Of a DNA stretch of 7,885 nucleotides, positions 6,447 through 7,885 are shown in pieces. Source of the stretch: Ruminococcaceae bacterium UBA5450. Lineage in GTDB: Bacteria; Bacillota; Clostridia; Oscillospirales; Acutalibacteraceae. Location: the NCBI GenBank assembly GCA_002424295.1, contig DIQY01000030.1, forward strand, positions 14,411 to 22,295, written 5' to 3'. The notes beneath the pieces are model-generated. The model did no database searches. It was given only the letters and a program-made list of their open reading frames with translations, and was not told where the DNA came from. Every line of letters begins with the position of its first letter. The stretch's first letter is position 1. The position numbers were made by a program, and so were the translations under genes.

Positions 6447-7710
6447 TTTTCTTGCCTCCTTCTGCCTTTTCAGGCTGCTGCAAAATTACCTGTACTGCAT
6501 GGCGTGAAGTCGTTTTTGTAACGGTAATGCGGTTTTCCCGATAAGTAAAACTATCCCCGATCGCCGGAACTTTTCCAAGATGCTCCATCACCCAGCCATT
6601 GACTGTTACATAATCAAAGTCCTCTGCGGAAAGCGGAAAATGGAAGAATTTAAAAAAGTCATCCAGATCGGCGCTGCAATCCACTGCATAACGTTTCTCC
6701 CCGATTTTTTTAAAATACTCGACGACAACATCATGTTCGTCCCAGATATCTCCCACCAGTTCCTCCAAAATATCCTCCATTGTGATGATCCCCTCTGTCC
6801 CTCCAAATTCATCCACTACAACAGCCATATGGGTCTTTGACTGCTGCAGCTGACGCAAAAGGTCACTGATATGGATTCCGGAACCAATATAAATAACACT
6901 TTTAATGATGCCTTCAATCGAAGTCATTCCGGTATGAAGGCCCCTAAAATAATCCTTTTCATGAATCATCCCAATAATATTATCGATTGACTCCTCGTAG
7001 ACCGGAATTCTTGAAAAGCCGTGATTCATAAATAAATCGGTGATTTCATCCAAAGGAGTTTCCTTTTCTATCGCGACCACATCGACGCGCGGCGTCAAAA
7101 TATCGCCTGCATCCAAATCGTTAAATTCAATCGCAGAACGAATTAATTCTCCATTATGTTCATCGATTCCACCATCATTCTGCGCTTCATCAACAATCGT
7201 CATCAATTCTTCCTGCGTCATCACATCGGACTCCTTATGCTTAAAAAGATGACTCAAAATGCGCTTCCACTGCATAAACAGGAAGTTAAGCGGGGTAAAA
7301 AGGACCATCAGAAACTTTAAAAAAGGTGCCGACTGCAAAACAATCTGCATAGGATTTTCTTTTGCAAGACTTTTCGGCGATATCTCCCCCAAAACCAGCA
7401 CCACAACCGTCATGACAGCCGTTGAAATTGTTACTCCATTATCCAGAAAAAAGCGAGTAAACAAAATTGCAGCAAGAGAAGCGGAAAGAATATTGGCAAT
7501 ATTATTTCCGGCTAAAATAGTAGAAAGAAGCCGATCATAATCTTCTACAATCGAATAAGCCAACTTTGCTCTGCGATTGCCATCTGTGGCTATTGTCTTT
7601 AATTTTGTACGGTTTACCATACTATAAGCCGTTTCTGTGCTGGAAAAGAACGCAGAAAATATAATACAAATAATAATTCCGACTAATTCTTCTATACTTG
7701 CATTGTCCAT
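6439..7710 (-). CDS. CNNM/CorC (hemolysin C-like) divalent cation transport family membrane protein
   Basis: The 423-residue protein has the three-part layout of CNNM/CorC/YhdP-type proteins, whose studied members (for example S. aureus MpfA) export Mg2+. The DUF21 membrane domain spans about 1-155, with hydrophobic segments near 8-24, 62-88, 93-110 and 125-147. It carries the conserved SSTETA (23-28), LAGNNIANI (67-75) and GEISPKS (108-114) motifs thought to line the ion path. Two CBS domains follow (about 203-262 and 270-325), which in this family bind adenine nucleotides and Mg2+. The CorC/HlyC-associated domain is at about 336-412. The old hemolysin name reflects family history, not evidence of toxicity. 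The ATG at 7710 has AGGAGT (7717-7722) 6 bases upstream, and a promoter sits 50-80 bases upstream. The gene overlaps the downstream glycosyltransferase-like gene. The ion specificity is inferred from the family. Confidence 0.93.
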   Translation of the reverse strand: MDNASIEELVGIIICIIFSAFFSSTETAYSMVNRTKLKTIATDGNRRAKLAYSIVEDYDRLLSTILAGNNIANILSASLAAILFTRFFLDNGVTISTAVMTVVVLVLGEISPKSLAKENPMQIVLQSAPFLKFLMVLFTPLNFLFMQWKRILSHLFKHKESDVMTQEELMTIVDEAQNDGGIDEHNGELIRSAIEFNDLDAGDILTPRVDVVAIEKETPLDEITDLFMNHGFSRIPVYEESIDNIIGMIHEKDYFRGLHTGMTSIEGIIKSVIYIGSGIHISDLLRQLQQSKTHMAVVVDEFGGTEGIITMEDILEELVGDIWDEHDVVVEYFKKIGEKRYAVDCSADLDDFFKFFHFPLSAEDFDYVTVNGWVMEHLGKVPAIGDSFTYRENRITVTKTTSRHAVQVILQQPEKAEGGKKND

Positions 7711-7761
7711 GCTTTTACTCCTAATTGACAGGCATTTTGATTTTATGAATAACAGCCTACT

Positions 7762-7789
7762 TTTATACTCTATCAGAATCTTTTTTCAA
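7762..7789 (-). promoter_or_regulatory. Sigma-A-type promoter of the cation transporter gene
   Basis: On the minus strand TTGAAA (7784-7789, 5 of 6 to the -35) and TATAAA (7762-7767, 5 of 6 to the -10) are 16 bases apart. RNA would start near 7755, giving a leader of roughly 45 bases. That is too short for an Mg2+ riboswitch, and no such structure is visible. It lies directly downstream of the tRNA terminator, as expected for a new transcription unit. Confidence 0.6.
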
Positions 7790-7824
7790 ATGCAACTGAG
7801 AAAGTATGAAAATCATTTACAGAT

Positions 7825-7855
7825 AAAAAAAGCGGAACAGCTAAAAGCCGTTCCG
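7825..7855 (-). terminator. Rho-independent terminator after the tRNA gene
   Basis: Read on the minus strand, a 9-bp stem (arms 7847-7855 and 7833-7841, one G-U wobble) encloses a 5-base loop and is followed, after one C, by seven U residues (7825-7831). The G-U pair becomes an A-C mismatch on the other strand, so it acts on minus-strand RNA. It sits 7 bases after the tRNA CCA end and closes that transcription unit. Confidence 0.88.
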
Positions 7856-7862
7856 AATGAAT

Positions 7863-7885
7863 TGGTGGAGCATAGCGGGCTCGAA
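7863..7885 (-). tRNA. 3' end of a tRNA gene (cut by window edge; isotype not determinable)
   Basis: On the minus strand the edge reads as the T-loop TTCGAGC (7879-7885), the 3' T-stem strand CCGCT (7874-7878), the 3' acceptor strand ATGCTCC (7867-7873), discriminator A (7866) and encoded CCA (7863-7865). This is the standard spacing for a tRNA 3' end. The 5' acceptor strand should read GGAGCAT. The anticodon is outside the window. A GGAGNAT-type acceptor with discriminator A would suit valine tRNAs of clostridia, but that is only a guess. A terminator follows immediately. Confidence 0.88.

Noticed and set aside
7711..7825. Possible Mg2+-sensing riboswitch before the CNNM/CorC gene
   Set aside because: The leader from the predicted start is only about 45 bases and shows no stable nested helices, too small for known Mg2+ riboswitches.
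1..7885. Mobile elements, CRISPR arrays, phage genes or a defence island
   Set aside because: No transposase, integrase, regularly spaced repeats, attachment-like repeats or toxin-antitoxin pairs are visible. The tRNA at the edge has no integrase beside it within the window.

Overview
The window looks like ordinary chromosomal DNA from a low-to-mid GC Firmicute, most likely a clostridium of the Oscillospiraceae/Ruminococcaceae type. That placement is an inference from protein style, the strong AGGAGG-type ribosome binding sites, sigma-A-like promoters and gene order. The order miaB - YlbF/YmcA-family gene - mutS - mutL matches Bacillus subtilis ymcB-ymcA-cotE-mutS-mutL, but without the spore-coat gene cotE. 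Every supported gene is on the minus strand, so transcription runs from high to low coordinates. No gene-free stretch reaches 300 bases.

Right part (7885 to about 5484): the 3' end of a tRNA gene enters at the edge, followed by a rho-independent terminator. A sigma-A-like promoter then drives a two-gene unit. The first gene is a CNNM/CorC-type membrane protein (DUF21, two CBS domains, CorC/HlyC domain), probably a Mg2+ or other divalent cation exporter. The second overlaps it by 8 bases and encodes a family 2 glycosyltransferase-like protein whose usual metal-binding DxD motif is missing.

Middle part (5461 to 3464): a clear extended -10 promoter precedes miaB (tRNA methylthiotransferase). 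Then comes a small helical YlbF/YmcA-family protein with a four-cysteine tail that could bind an Fe-S cluster. A 14-bp hairpin followed by five U residues lies between this gene and mutS.

Left part (3429 to 1): mutS is complete and mutL is cut by the window edge, keeping only its ATPase half. They form the mismatch-repair pair: MutS finds the mispair and MutL is recruited to it in an ATP-dependent way. No good promoter is visible between the hairpin and mutS, so mutSL probably depends on read-through from the miaB side.

I did not find a previously undescribed system here. The observations most worth a second look are the cysteine tail of the YlbF-like protein, the hairpin in front of mutS, and the glycosyltransferase lacking DxD.
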